From: Sulfurimonas sp.
Lineage (GTDB): Bacteria > Campylobacterota > Campylobacteria > Campylobacterales > Sulfurimonadaceae
Assembly (NCBI GenBank): GCA_027063585.1
Contig: JAMORM010000081.1
Coordinates: forward strand, 1-6,697
Direction of reading: 5' to 3'
Length of the DNA: 6,697 nucleotides
Shown here piece by piece: positions 1 to 5,981 of this stretch. How positions within the stretch are numbered: the first letter of the stretch is position 1; each line of letters begins with the position of its first letter. The position numbers were made by a program, and so were the translations under genes. The notes below the pieces were generated by a model. It made no database searches. It was not told the origin of the DNA and was given only the letters and a program-made list of their open reading frames with translations.

Positions 1-618
1 GCATTTTTGGCCGGTGCCATTGGTATACCGCTTGGAATGCTCGCAGGTATCTACATCAGAGAATATGGCAGAGGAAAATATGCAGAGTTCATTAGAGATT
101 TAAGCGATATTATGATGTCTGCACCTTCTATTGTTATCGGTGCTTTTGTCTATGCCATAGCCGTTGCACCTTTTGGCGGAGCAAACGGTTTTGCCGGAAT
201 AACGGCACTCGCAATTATGATGATACCTATCATCATCAATACAACAGACTCTATGCTCTCGCTTGTTCCAAAAGAGTTGCGTGAAGCAGGCATTGCACTT
301 GGTGCTTCAAAATACCGTGTTATTTTAGACATCGTCATAAAAGCCGCAAAAGTAGGCATTATGACGGGTGTTCTTTTGGCATTTGCAAGAATTGCAGGCG
401 AAACTGCGCCACTGCTCTTTACCAGTGAAACAAGTAACTACTTTAGTCTGGATTTAACACAAAGTTTTCCCTCTTTGACCGTCAGTATCTACAACCTTGC
501 AAATGAACCTGAACAATCAAGCCGTGACCTTGCCTGGGCTGCTTCATTCATACTTACTATGATGGTTTTAGTTATTAACCTGACAGGTCGATTTATCACA
601 AGAAACAAACATAAATAA
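1..618 (+). CDS. pstA: Phosphate ABC transporter permease PstA, 5'-truncated by window edge
   Basis: Integral-membrane permease that, with PstC, forms the phosphate channel of the PstSCAB importer in the inner membrane. The reading frame is open from base 1 ([12 protein letters not shown]), and no start or ribosome binding site is visible, so the gene begins outside the window; about 205 C-terminal residues are present. Several hydrophobic segments are visible. The EAA-type cytoplasmic loop that docks on the ATPase is recognisable around [17 protein letters not shown] (bases about 271-330), followed by the PstA-typical stretch [20 protein letters not shown]. The C-terminus ends in a short basic tail after a last membrane segment. 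The pstB start follows within a few bases of the stop codon, so the two are co-transcribed and probably translationally coupled. pstS and pstC are expected upstream but are not in view. Identification is firm from the EAA loop and the GETAPLLFT motif. Confidence 0.96.
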   Translation, partial: AFLAGAIGIPLGMLAGIYIREYGRGKYAEFIRDLSDIMMSAPSIVIGAFVYAIAVAPFGGANGFAGITALAIMMIPIIINTTDSMLSLVPKELREAGIALGASKYRVILDIVIKAAKVGIMTGVLLAFARIAGETAPLLFTSETSNYFSLDLTQSFPSLTVSIYNLANEPEQSSRDLAWAASFILTMMVLVINLTGRFITRNKHK

Positions 619-631
619 GGAAATGACGACT

Positions 632-1414
632 ATGCCTGTAATGAATATTAAAAAATTCTCTTTTACATATCCTGGAGTGGATGAGCCCTCATTAAAAAAT
701 ATAACACTGCCTATAGAAAAAAACAAAATTACGGCTCTCATTGGTCCTAGCGGTTGCGGTAAATCGACACTTTTACGCTCAATGAACCGTATCCACGATT
801 TATATCCGGGAAATAAATATGATGGTAAGATTGAGCTGCTTGATGAAGTAAGCCAAAAATACAAAAATATTCTTGAAATAAAAAAAGAAAACGAGTTTAT
901 AAAACTGCGCCAACAGGTCGGTATGATTTTTCAAAAGCCGACACCGTTTCCTATGAGTATTTTTGACAATGTAGCTTATGGGTTAAAAATCGCAGGCATT
1001 AAAAACAAAAGTGAACTCGCCGACCGTGTAGAAGCGGCACTTAAAGGTTCTGCTCTTTGGAAAGAGGTATCAGACAGACTGAACAAGTCTGCTATGGGAC
1101 TCTCAGGCGGGCAGCAACAGCGTTTGTGTATAGCCCGTGCGGTTGCCGTCAAACCGGAAGTGCTTTTGTTTGATGAGCCAACCTCTGCGCTGGACCCTAT
1201 TTCAACAGGTGCGATTGAAGAGCTGATAGTTGAGCTGAAAAAAGATGTCAGTATTGCCATCGTAACACACAATATGCAGCAGGCTTCTCGTATCAGTGAC
1301 TACACTGCTTTTATGTACCTTGGTGATTTGATAGAGTATGATAAAACTGAAAATATCTTTTTAAATCCGAAAGAGAAAAGAACAGAAGACTACATTACAG
1401 GTAGATTTGGATAA
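632..1414 (+). CDS. pstB: Phosphate import ATP-binding protein PstB
   Basis: Cytoplasmic ATPase subunit that powers phosphate import through PstC/PstA. All ABC hallmarks are present (260-aa numbering): Walker [10 protein letters not shown] at 38-46, Q-loop Gln101 in [19 protein letters not shown] (typical of PstB), signature LSGGQQQR from 157, Walker B LLFDEP with Asp181/Glu182, D-loop SALDP, and switch His213 in VTHNM. Length is normal for PstB. Two in-frame starts are close together. ATG 623 has the Shine-Dalgarno AAGGAA (617-622) directly abutting it, whereas ATG 632 has a 9-10 nt spacer, so 632 is preferred; choosing 623 adds only Met-Thr-Thr. The gene follows pstA by at most 13 nt and precedes the phoU-like gene by 20 nt, in one operon. 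Confidence 0.97.
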   Translation: MPVMNIKKFSFTYPGVDEPSLKNITLPIEKNKITALIGPSGCGKSTLLRSMNRIHDLYPGNKYDGKIELLDEVSQKYKNILEIKKENEFIKLRQQVGMIFQKPTPFPMSIFDNVAYGLKIAGIKNKSELADRVEAALKGSALWKEVSDRLNKSAMGLSGGQQQRLCIARAVAVKPEVLLFDEPTSALDPISTGAIEELIVELKKDVSIAIVTHNMQQASRISDYTAFMYLGDLIEYDKTENIFLNPKEKRTEDYITGRFG

Positions 1415-1434
1415 AAAATTAAGGAGCCGAAAAA

Positions 1435-2094
1435 ATGTTACCAACATTTAGAACAAACTTAGACAACATAAGAAAAAAAATTACAAATATCGGGGAAAGT
1501 CTTGTAGCTGCCAATACACTTATACTTGAAGCCTTACAGACATGTGATACGCAAAAGTTCAATGAAGCAAGAAACAGTATTAAAAATATTACGGCAAAAA
1601 CCGATGAAATTGACAATGCTATCATTAAAGTCCTTGCACTTTTTACACCCGAAGCAAGAGATTTAAGACAGGTAGTAGCCTACTTTAAAATCACCAATGA
1701 ACTTGCCCGTGCCTGTTCAAACACAAGAAGTTTTATTCGCGGGTTTACCGATGTTTGCAAAGAACTTGACGTAAAAGAGATTAATGAGTACGCAATACTT
1801 ATGCAGACCTCAACCGTAAAAGCCATTCAAACAACCGTAAAAATGATAAATATTGACGATACGGATGAACTCCAGGAGATGTATGAAGAGGTCCTTATAG
1901 AAGAAAATAAAGCTGATGATTTATATGAAATGATAGAAAGAAAGCTTGTCGAACAGGCTGAAGGCTCCAATACATTTGAGAAATATCATAAAATGCTCAG
2001 AGCACTTCGTAAAAGTGAAAAAATAGCCAGCCGTGCTATCAGTGTAGCAAATCTTTTAGTCTATATAAAAATCGGTGGAAATATCCACAATTAA
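1435..2094 (+). CDS. phoU: PhoU-like phosphate signalling protein
   Basis: Probable cytoplasmic adaptor linking Pst transporter activity to the sensor kinase and restraining phosphate uptake, the role known for PhoU. The protein is 219 aa, all-helical by composition, and of normal PhoU length. Two PhoU-type repeats can be traced, one around residues 70-105 (TPEARDLRQVVAYFKITNEL) and one around 180-213. In both, the metal-binding LERIGD-type motif is altered: residues 90-95 read LARACS and 194-199 read SEKIAS, so the usual Asp is Ser in each repeat and the first Glu is Ala. The start at 1435 is supported by AAGGAG (1421-1426) with an 8-nt spacer. It lies between pstB and a sensor kinase, the classic context. 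Family assignment rests on context, length and repeat pattern rather than on high motif identity; a more divergent PhoU-family protein is the main alternative. Confidence 0.88.
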   Translation: MLPTFRTNLDNIRKKITNIGESLVAANTLILEALQTCDTQKFNEARNSIKNITAKTDEIDNAIIKVLALFTPEARDLRQVVAYFKITNELARACSNTRSFIRGFTDVCKELDVKEINEYAILMQTSTVKAIQTTVKMINIDDTDELQEMYEEVLIEENKADDLYEMIERKLVEQAEGSNTFEKYHKMLRALRKSEKIASRAISVANLLVYIKIGGNIHN

Positions 2095-3474
2095 ATGAAA
2101 AAATTTCACCAGATAGTATTACAAAAGTTTCTATTACTCTTTTTAGCCCTTTTTGTTATTGTAGGTACTATTGTTTACTACTGGATATATGAATTTTATC
2201 TTCACTCTTCAAAAGAGGCTCTCCTTCAAGATACCGAACTTGTCTCTTTTGCAATCAATAAAAATACAAATCTTGATGAACTTGCCAAAAAAGTAAAAAG
2301 ACAACTCCATCTACGCCTGACAATTATAAATAAAGACGGAAATATTTTAGCAGAGTCCGACAAAAACAAACATATGATGGAAAACCATAAATACCGAACA
2401 GAGATTATGCAGGCAAATAAAGAAAAATACGGTTATATAATACGTCACTCGCATACACTCAACAAAGACCTGCAGTATGTAGCAAAAAAATACACCATTA
2501 ACGGCAGACCCGTGTATATACGTTTAGCACGTGAAGTCAAAGGTATTCAAGCACAAATCATCAGTCTCGGCATTAAAATTGCCATTGTTTTACTTCTCTT
2601 TTTTATTGCAATATTTTATATAACCTATAAAATCAATATACAAATTCAATATGAAACGAAAAAAATAGTTAATTTCTTAAAAGCTTTAACAAAAAAGAAA
2701 AAAAATACCTATATTAAATCTGATTACTCTCAAGAATTTGCACATATTACAAATCTACTTACAAAAGTTGCACAAATCCTTGTAAAAAAAGAGAAACAAA
2801 AAACAAAATATACGCAAAAACTTCAAAAGCTCAATGAACAAAAAGATGACATTATTTCTGCAATATCGCATGAGTTTAAGAACCCTATCGCTGTTGTAAA
2901 CGGCTACTCACAAACACTCCTTGATGATGAAAATATAAACCCAAGCATACGAAAGAAATTTCTTACGAAAATTTATATGAATGGGATAAAGCTCAGTGAA
3001 CTTATAGATACGCTAAGGCTCTCTATGAAGCTTGACGGTGGACATCAAACACTTCATACACAAGAAGTAAACCTGTATAACTTAATACAAGAATCTGTTC
3101 AAAATTTACAACTACACTATCAAAATAGAAAAGTAATTATTAACGGAGATAAAGAACTTAAAATAAACATCGATCCGACACTTTTTAGTATTGTTATTAC
3201 AAACCTAATAGAAAATGCTTTTAAATACTCAGAAGATGAAGTCGTAGTGAACATAAACAAAAATTCACTTGAAGTTGTAGATACAGGAATAGGAATCAAC
3301 GAAAAAGATTTACAAAATATTACAAACAAATTTTACAGAGTACAAACTAACCAATGGAACAACTCTCTCGGACTCGGACTTTTTCTTGTCAACAATATAA
3401 TCAAGTTACACAACTTTAAACTTATCATTAAAAGTAAAATTAATAAAGGTTCAAACTTCATTATAGAATTTTAG
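2095..3474 (+). CDS. PhoR-like membrane sensor histidine kinase
   Basis: Inner-membrane two-component kinase of 459 aa, probably the phosphate-regulon sensor. Order of parts: TM1 at about 10-31; an extracytoplasmic domain at about 32-154; TM2 at about 155-178; a Lys-rich, coiled-coil-like linker at about 180-252 with no clear HAMP; then HisKA and HATPase_c. The outer domain carries the PhoR/PnpS-type pattern of DG-N-LAESD, MENH-YRTEI, and a G-Y---RHS-TLN-D-QYVA run. The phospho-acceptor is His259 in AISHEFKNPIAVVNGY, with the E-x-x-N phosphatase motif at 260-263. The ATP-binding lid parts are N-box Asn370/Asn374 (NLIENAFKYS), G1 DTGIGI at 396-401, FYRV, and G2 LGLGL at 425-429. ATG directly abuts the upstream stop codon and has only a weak, distant GGTGG, so translation is probably coupled to the phoU-like gene. 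The function of the kinase is clear; phosphate as its signal is inferred from operon context and outer-domain resemblance. No partner response regulator is in the window. Confidence 0.92.
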   Translation: MKKFHQIVLQKFLLLFLALFVIVGTIVYYWIYEFYLHSSKEALLQDTELVSFAINKNTNLDELAKKVKRQLHLRLTIINKDGNILAESDKNKHMMENHKYRTEIMQANKEKYGYIIRHSHTLNKDLQYVAKKYTINGRPVYIRLAREVKGIQAQIISLGIKIAIVLLLFFIAIFYITYKINIQIQYETKKIVNFLKALTKKKKNTYIKSDYSQEFAHITNLLTKVAQILVKKEKQKTKYTQKLQKLNEQKDDIISAISHEFKNPIAVVNGYSQTLLDDENINPSIRKKFLTKIYMNGIKLSELIDTLRLSMKLDGGHQTLHTQEVNLYNLIQESVQNLQLHYQNRKVIINGDKELKINIDPTLFSIVITNLIENAFKYSEDEVVVNINKNSLEVVDTGIGINEKDLQNITNKFYRVQTNQWNNSLGLGLFLVNNIIKLHNFKLIIKSKINKGSNFIIEF

Positions 3475-3483
3475 TTTGAAAGA

Positions 3484-3509
3484 AAACTAAAGCCAAACAG
3501 CTTTAGTTT
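3484..3509 (-). terminator. Intrinsic terminator of the histone-like gene, possibly bidirectional
   Basis: Perfect 10-bp stem AAACTAAAGC (3484-3493) and GCTTTAGTTT (3500-3509) with a 6-nt loop. Read on the minus strand the hairpin begins 16 nt past the histone-like stop codon and is followed by TTTTCTTTC, a usable U-tract. On the plus strand the hairpin starts 10 nt after the kinase stop codon but is followed mainly by A residues, so it is weaker there. It lies between two converging genes and probably insulates both. Confidence 0.8.
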
Positions 3510-3525
3510 AAAAAAAGAGAGAAAT

Positions 3526-3762
3526 TTATTTCTTTTTTGCAGATTTTTTAGCAACAACAGGTTTTGCAACTTTTTTAACTACTTTTTTTGCAACTTTCTT
3601 TACTGCTTTTTTTGCAGTCGGTTTACTTTTAACAGCAACTTTAACTACTTTTTTTGTCACTTTCTTTGCAGATTTTTTGGGCACTGCTTTTTTTGCTACC
3701 GCTTTTTTTACTGCTTTTTTAGCGACAGATTTCACAACTTTTTTCTTTAATACTTTTGCCAT
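3526..3762 (-). CDS. Small Lys-rich histone-H1-like protein
   Basis: A 78-residue, extremely basic protein: 34 of 78 residues are Lys, the rest mostly Ala and Val with a few Ser, Pro and Thr. There is no Arg and no acidic residue. It consists of degenerate AKKAVKK/VKKVAKK repeats with single Pro residues breaking them, much like the C-terminal tail of histone H1 and of bacterial H1-like nucleoid proteins. It has no signal peptide or membrane segment, so a DNA- or RNA-coating role in the nucleoid is the natural inference; a specific function cannot be read from the sequence. The start is well supported: minus-strand AAGGAG (3774-3769) lies 6 nt before the ATG. A near-ideal promoter and a terminator make it a self-contained single-gene unit. 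Low complexity alone could be a chance reading of poly-T-rich DNA, but the expression signals argue for a real gene. Confidence 0.88.
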   Translation of the reverse strand: MAKVLKKKVVKSVAKKAVKKAVAKKAVPKKSAKKVTKKVVKVAVKSKPTAKKAVKKVAKKVVKKVAKPVVAKKSAKKK

Positions 3763-3788
3763 GTATGACTCCTTTTAGTTTATATTTC

Positions 3789-3803
3789 ATTACTAATAGT
3801 AAT
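3789..3803. repeat. 15-bp perfect palindrome in the histone-like leader
   Basis: ATTACTA and TAGTAAT are exact inverted copies around a single central A. The palindrome starts about 5 nt inside the predicted transcript of the histone-like gene. A dimeric repressor could bind here as an operator, or the RNA could form a weak 5-bp hairpin. The divergently transcribed gene encodes a putative helix-turn-helix protein, which makes an operator worth considering, but nothing in the sequence proves it. Confidence 0.4.
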
Positions 3804-3814
3804 AAATTATATCT

Positions 3815-3843
3815 ATTATATATATTTTATTTTAATTTGTCAA
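3815..3843 (-). promoter_or_regulatory. Consensus sigma70 promoter of the histone-like gene
   Basis: On the minus strand, TTGACA (3843-3838) is followed after exactly 17 nt by TATAAT (3820-3815). Both hexamers match the sigma70 consensus perfectly. Transcription would begin near 3808, giving a leader of about 45 nt that ends in the AAGGAG ribosome binding site. This predicts strong expression, consistent with an abundant nucleoid protein. Confidence 0.82.
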
Positions 3844-3847
3844 TAAA

Positions 3848-3860
3848 ATATAGATATAAG
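3848..3860 (+). repeat. 13-bp direct repeat, copy 1 (promoter region of the HTH-like gene)
   Basis: ATATAGATATAAG here is identical to bases 4310-4322. Each copy is followed by ATAACTAT (3867-3874 and 4332-4339), at slightly different spacing. This copy covers roughly the -36 to -24 region of the predicted promoter of the 87-aa gene. Its 10-bp core ATAGATATAA also occurs on the minus strand at 3816-3807, around the start site of the histone-like gene. Confidence 0.6.
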
Positions 3861-3871
3861 TTATAAATAAC

Positions 3872-3877
3872 TATAAT
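3872..3877 (+). promoter_or_regulatory. Predicted -10 box for the 87-aa HTH-like gene
   Basis: An exact TATAAT places transcription start near 3884, about 27 nt before the ATG. No consensus -35 is visible; the expected position is taken by the ATATAGATATAAG repeat. A weak -35 is normal for Campylobacterota sigma70 promoters. In such AT-rich DNA a single TATAAT is modest evidence. Confidence 0.5.
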
Positions 3878-3910
3878 ATCTTTACAAATTAAACCACAGT
3901 AAGAGTAAAA

Positions 3911-4174
3911 ATGACATTTATAGAATTTAAAAAACTTCTTTTAGATGCAGAAATAAGTCTGCCAAAATTTAGCAAACTCATAAAAGTGAGTGAAAAGAAT
4001 ATTCAAGCTTATAAGAAAAAGGGAGAAGTTCCAAATACCATTGCCGTTATTGCCAAATGCTTTGCTGTAATGCATAATAAAAATATTGATTACAAACATA
4101 AGGTTGAAAGTTTAGAGTTACAGGCAAAAACAAAAAAAGGTGCAGGTTTTGCTAAGACAAAAATGAGCCCTTAG
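3911..4174 (+). CDS. Small putative XRE-like helix-turn-helix protein
   Basis: An 87-aa cytoplasmic protein. Residues about 13-50 (SLPKFSKLIKVSEKNIQAYKK, then GEVPNTIAVIAKCFAVM) read like an XRE/Cro-type helix-turn-helix: a short helix, the turn around VSEKN, a recognition helix ending in KKKGEVPN, and a following helix. The rest (about 55-87) is basic and probably flexible, ending KTKKGAGFAKTKMSP. It resembles a type of short uncharacterised protein I associate with Campylobacterota, but I do not know a function. The start has a weak AAGAG (3901-3905) 5 nt upstream, and a TATAAT lies farther upstream. It is transcribed divergently from the histone-like gene across 148 nt. The C-terminus may be frameshifted at an A5 run (4159-4163); see findings. 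The DNA-binding role is inferred from pattern only. Confidence 0.75.
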   Translation: MTFIEFKKLLLDAEISLPKFSKLIKVSEKNIQAYKKKGEVPNTIAVIAKCFAVMHNKNIDYKHKVESLELQAKTKKGAGFAKTKMSP

Positions 4175-4260
4175 GCATACTTCTGGAATCTTCGGGCAAT
4201 ACAATGATTGAAAAATATATTAATGAAGCTTCTCGGTCATCAACATATCATATGATTTAG
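4156..4260 (+). other. Open frame after the HTH-like gene, possible shifted tail or remnant
   Basis: A reading frame different from that of the 87-aa gene stays open from 4156 to the TAG at 4258-4260 and encodes DKNEPLGILLESSGNT followed by MIEKYINEASRSSTYHMI. Its composition looks more protein-like than random AT-rich spacer. No ribosome binding site precedes the internal ATG at 4204, so an independent 18-aa gene is unlikely. It could be the natural C-terminus of the upstream gene after a +1 change at the A5 run 4159-4163, the remnant of a decayed gene, or chance. Confidence 0.25.
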
Positions 4261-4309
4261 ATAATTTCTACTCTCCTGTTAAAAAAAGTTGCAAAAAATG
4301 ACATAAAAC

Positions 4310-4322
4310 ATATAGATATAAG
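4310..4322 (+). repeat. 13-bp direct repeat, copy 2 (upstream of glnA)
   Basis: ATATAGATATAAG is identical to 3848-3860, and again ATAACTAT follows (4332-4339). A TATAAC (4331-4336) nearby could be a second, upstream glnA promoter or a decayed promoter. It may be a shared regulator site or a short duplication. Confidence 0.6.
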
Positions 4323-4358
4323 CTCGTTGATATAACTATCTGAAACAATCCGAGAAAT

Positions 4359-4404
4359 TGATTATTTATTAATCAGTTACAAAGTAATAAATTTGGATTA
4401 ATAA
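4359..4404. promoter_or_regulatory. Candidate operator array upstream of glnA
   Basis: Three related half-sites lie just before the predicted glnA -10 box. TGATTA (4359-4364) and TAATCA (4370-4375) form a palindrome with a 5-bp centre. TTATTAATC (4366-4374) is also an exact inverted copy of GATTAATAA (4396-4404), 21 nt away. The last half-site ends 2 nt before the -10 box, a position that would suit a repressor. The binding protein is unknown; spacing excludes a standard FNR/CRP box. Confidence 0.45.
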
Positions 4405-4406
4405 GA

Positions 4407-4412
4407 TATACT
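4407..4412 (+). promoter_or_regulatory. Predicted -10 box of glnA
   Basis: TATACT, one mismatch from consensus, would start transcription near 4419 and leave a leader of about 23 nt before the preferred ATG at 4442. No -35 box is evident. If this is right, the upstream in-frame ATG at 4415 would lie before or at the transcript start and could not be used. Confidence 0.45.
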
Positions 4413-4441
4413 ACATGCAGATAAAATTCAGGAGAAAATTA

Positions 4442-5872
4442 ATGGGAAAATTCGTTAAGAATATAGAAGAGTTCTTTACATTTTGTAATGAAAATGATGT
4501 ACAATTTGTAGATTTAAGATTTAGTGATATCAAAGGTGCATGGCATCACCTGACATACCGTTACAGCGCAGTAAATGCAGAAATTTTAGAAAATGGTTTT
4601 CCTTTTGACGGTTCTTCAGTTGAAGCATGGCAACCGATTAACAAGTCAGATATGATTTTAAAAGCGGATGTACCTACAGCATTTCTTGATCCGTTTACTG
4701 CTGATCCTACTGTTATTCTTATCTGTGATGTTTATGATATTTACAAAAATGAACTGTATGAGAGATGTCCACGTTCAATTGCTAAAAAAGCATTAAAGCA
4801 TGTGGAAGAGATCGGTCTTGCTGATGCAGCCTATTTTGGTCCGGAAAATGAATTTTTCATTTTTGATGATGTGAAATTTGTTGACAACATTAATGAAATG
4901 GGATTCAAAGTAGATACCGAAGAGGGTGAATGGAATTCAGGTACTGAATATGATGAAATGTACAATACAGGTCACAGACCGGGAACAAAAGGTGGCTACT
5001 TCCCTGTAGCACCGACAGATTCTATGGTAGATATGCGTGCCGAGATGATGCAGGTATTAGAACAGGTCGGTCTTGAAGTTATTTTGGGTCACCATGAAGT
5101 TGCTCAAGGGCAAGGTGAAATCGGAATTGTTTTTGGTGACATTATTACTGCGGGTGACAATGTTCAAAAATATAAATATGTTGTAAAAATGATTGCACAC
5201 CTTAACGGTAAAACTGCTACATTTATGCCTAAACCACTTTATGGTGATAACGGAAACGGTATGCACGTTCACCAGTCTTTATGGAAAGAGGGTAAAAACC
5301 TTTTTTACAAAGAAGGAAACTATGGTAATCTAAGTGAAATGGCTATTCATTATGCAGGAGGTATATTTAAACATGCTGCTGCAGTTTCAGCTTTTACCAA
5401 CCCATCTACAAACTCATATAAACGTTTAATTCCGGGTTTTGAAGCACCAAGTATTCTTACATACTCTTCTCAAAATCGTTCTGCTGCTTGTCGTATTCCA
5501 TATGGAGCAGGTGAAAAGGCTACACGTATTGAAATGAGATTCCCGGATTCTTCTGCATGTCCATACCTTGCCTTTGCTGTTATGATGATGGCAGGAATTG
5601 ATGGTATCAAAAACAGCACGATTCCGGTTGGACCAATGGATGAGGATCTTTTTGAACTCTCTCTTGATGAGATTCGTCAAAAAAATATTCCTCAAATGCC
5701 ACACACGCTTCGTGAAGCATTAGAAGGTCTTATAGCTGACAACGACTTCTTACAGCCTGTATTTACAGCAGAATTTTTAGATGCTTACCAACATTATAAA
5801 TTTGAACGTGATGTATGGCCGGACGAAGGTCGCCCAACTGCTTTTGAATTCAAAACTACTTATCAGTGCTAA
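4442..5872 (+). CDS. glnA: Glutamine synthetase type I
   Basis: Cytoplasmic enzyme that condenses glutamate and ammonia with ATP to give glutamine, the main ammonium-assimilation step; the family is a dodecamer. The 476 aa match the usual GSI length. Conserved elements: DGSS at 56-59, ATP/metal-site NGMHVHQS at 272-279 (His275, His277), [10 protein letters not shown] at 320-329, flap Glu334 in PGFEAP, and RIEMR at 362-366. These sit at a constant offset of about +7 from the E. coli residues (E327, E357, R359). By that offset the adenylylation Tyr397 falls on Phe404 (MDEDLFELS), so control by adenylylation is not possible at this site. H. pylori GlnA is known to lack this Tyr as well. Start 4442 is chosen because AGGAG (4430-4434) lies 7 nt upstream; the in-frame ATG at 4415 has no such site and would put that motif inside the coding region. 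It is probably monocistronic, with possible operator sites upstream. Confidence 0.97.
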   Translation: MGKFVKNIEEFFTFCNENDVQFVDLRFSDIKGAWHHLTYRYSAVNAEILENGFPFDGSSVEAWQPINKSDMILKADVPTAFLDPFTADPTVILICDVYDIYKNELYERCPRSIAKKALKHVEEIGLADAAYFGPENEFFIFDDVKFVDNINEMGFKVDTEEGEWNSGTEYDEMYNTGHRPGTKGGYFPVAPTDSMVDMRAEMMQVLEQVGLEVILGHHEVAQGQGEIGIVFGDIITAGDNVQKYKYVVKMIAHLNGKTATFMPKPLYGDNGNGMHVHQSLWKEGKNLFYKEGNYGNLSEMAIHYAGGIFKHAAAVSAFTNPSTNSYKRLIPGFEAPSILTYSSQNRSAACRIPYGAGEKATRIEMRFPDSSACPYLAFAVMMMAGIDGIKNSTIPVGPMDEDLFELSLDEIRQKNIPQMPHTLREALEGLIADNDFLQPVFTAEFLDAYQHYKFERDVWPDEGRPTAFEFKTTYQC

Positions 5873-5911
5873 TTGGAACGAAATAAGCCTAGGCTAAAGC
5901 CTAGGTTCCAA
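5873..5911. repeat. Interrupted perfect inverted repeat after glnA, possible terminator
   Basis: The inner stem CCTAGGC (5888-5894) pairs with GCCTAGG (5899-5905) around a TAAA loop. The outer TTGGAA (5873-5878) pairs with TTCCAA (5906-5911). Without the 9-nt CGAAATAAG (5879-5887) the two sides would form one continuous 13-bp stem. It begins directly after the glnA stop codon. No T-tract follows on the plus strand, so it is not a standard intrinsic terminator, though the hairpin could still slow polymerase or protect the mRNA 3' end. It may be a copy of a dispersed palindromic repeat. Confidence 0.6.
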
Positions 5912-5960
5912 AAATCAAACTCCCTCTTCTAAACTTTACTTTTCTTTTTAATCATCCTTA

Positions 5961-5973
5961 TTTTCGCTATAAT
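5961..5973 (+). promoter_or_regulatory. leuA: Promoter of leuA (Campylobacterota-style sigma70)
   Basis: The string TTTTCGCTATAAT ends in an exact TATAAT (5968-5973) preceded by a T-rich stretch and a G just upstream of the box, the pattern known from Campylobacter and Helicobacter sigma70 promoters, which lack a defined -35. Transcription would begin near 5980, leaving a leader of about 55 nt. Confidence 0.75.
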
Positions 5974-5981
5974 TCGCTCAC

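Larger units (their letters stand above)
4175..4441. other. Intergenic region between the HTH-like gene and glnA
   Basis: This 267-nt stretch has no convincing gene. Its left part holds the open frame ending at 4260. The middle, roughly 4260-4340, is A-rich and includes the second copy of the 13-bp repeat. The right part carries the candidate operator half-sites and the promoter and ribosome binding site of glnA. I see no tRNA, no clear intrinsic terminator for the 87-aa gene, and no recognisable riboswitch. Confidence 0.6.

Noticed and set aside
976..1272. Long open frame on the minus strand inside pstB
   Set aside because: It lies entirely opposite a conserved ABC ATPase with all motifs intact and has no ribosome binding site or family resemblance. 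The same holds for the minus-strand frames inside pstA, the phoU-like gene, the kinase and glnA.
2074..2089. Small hairpin GTGGA-AATA-TCCAC at the end of the phoU-like gene as a terminator or processing site
   Set aside because: It is only a 5-bp stem within coding sequence with no T-tract, and the next gene starts directly after the stop codon, so termination here is implausible.
4165..4200. Hairpin GCCC...GGGC after the HTH-like gene as an intrinsic terminator
   Set aside because: Only 4 bp of stem with a long unpaired middle and no T-run downstream.
4358..4376. FNR/CRP-type box (TTGAT-N4-ATCAA) upstream of glnA
   Set aside because: The arms TTGAT and ATCA are separated by 9 nt instead of 4, so the spacing does not fit that family.
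4415..4441. Upstream in-frame ATG adding 9 residues to GlnA
   Set aside because: It has no Shine-Dalgarno and sits at or before the predicted transcript start, while AGGAG lies 7 nt before ATG 4442, after which the protein matches the usual GSI N-terminus.
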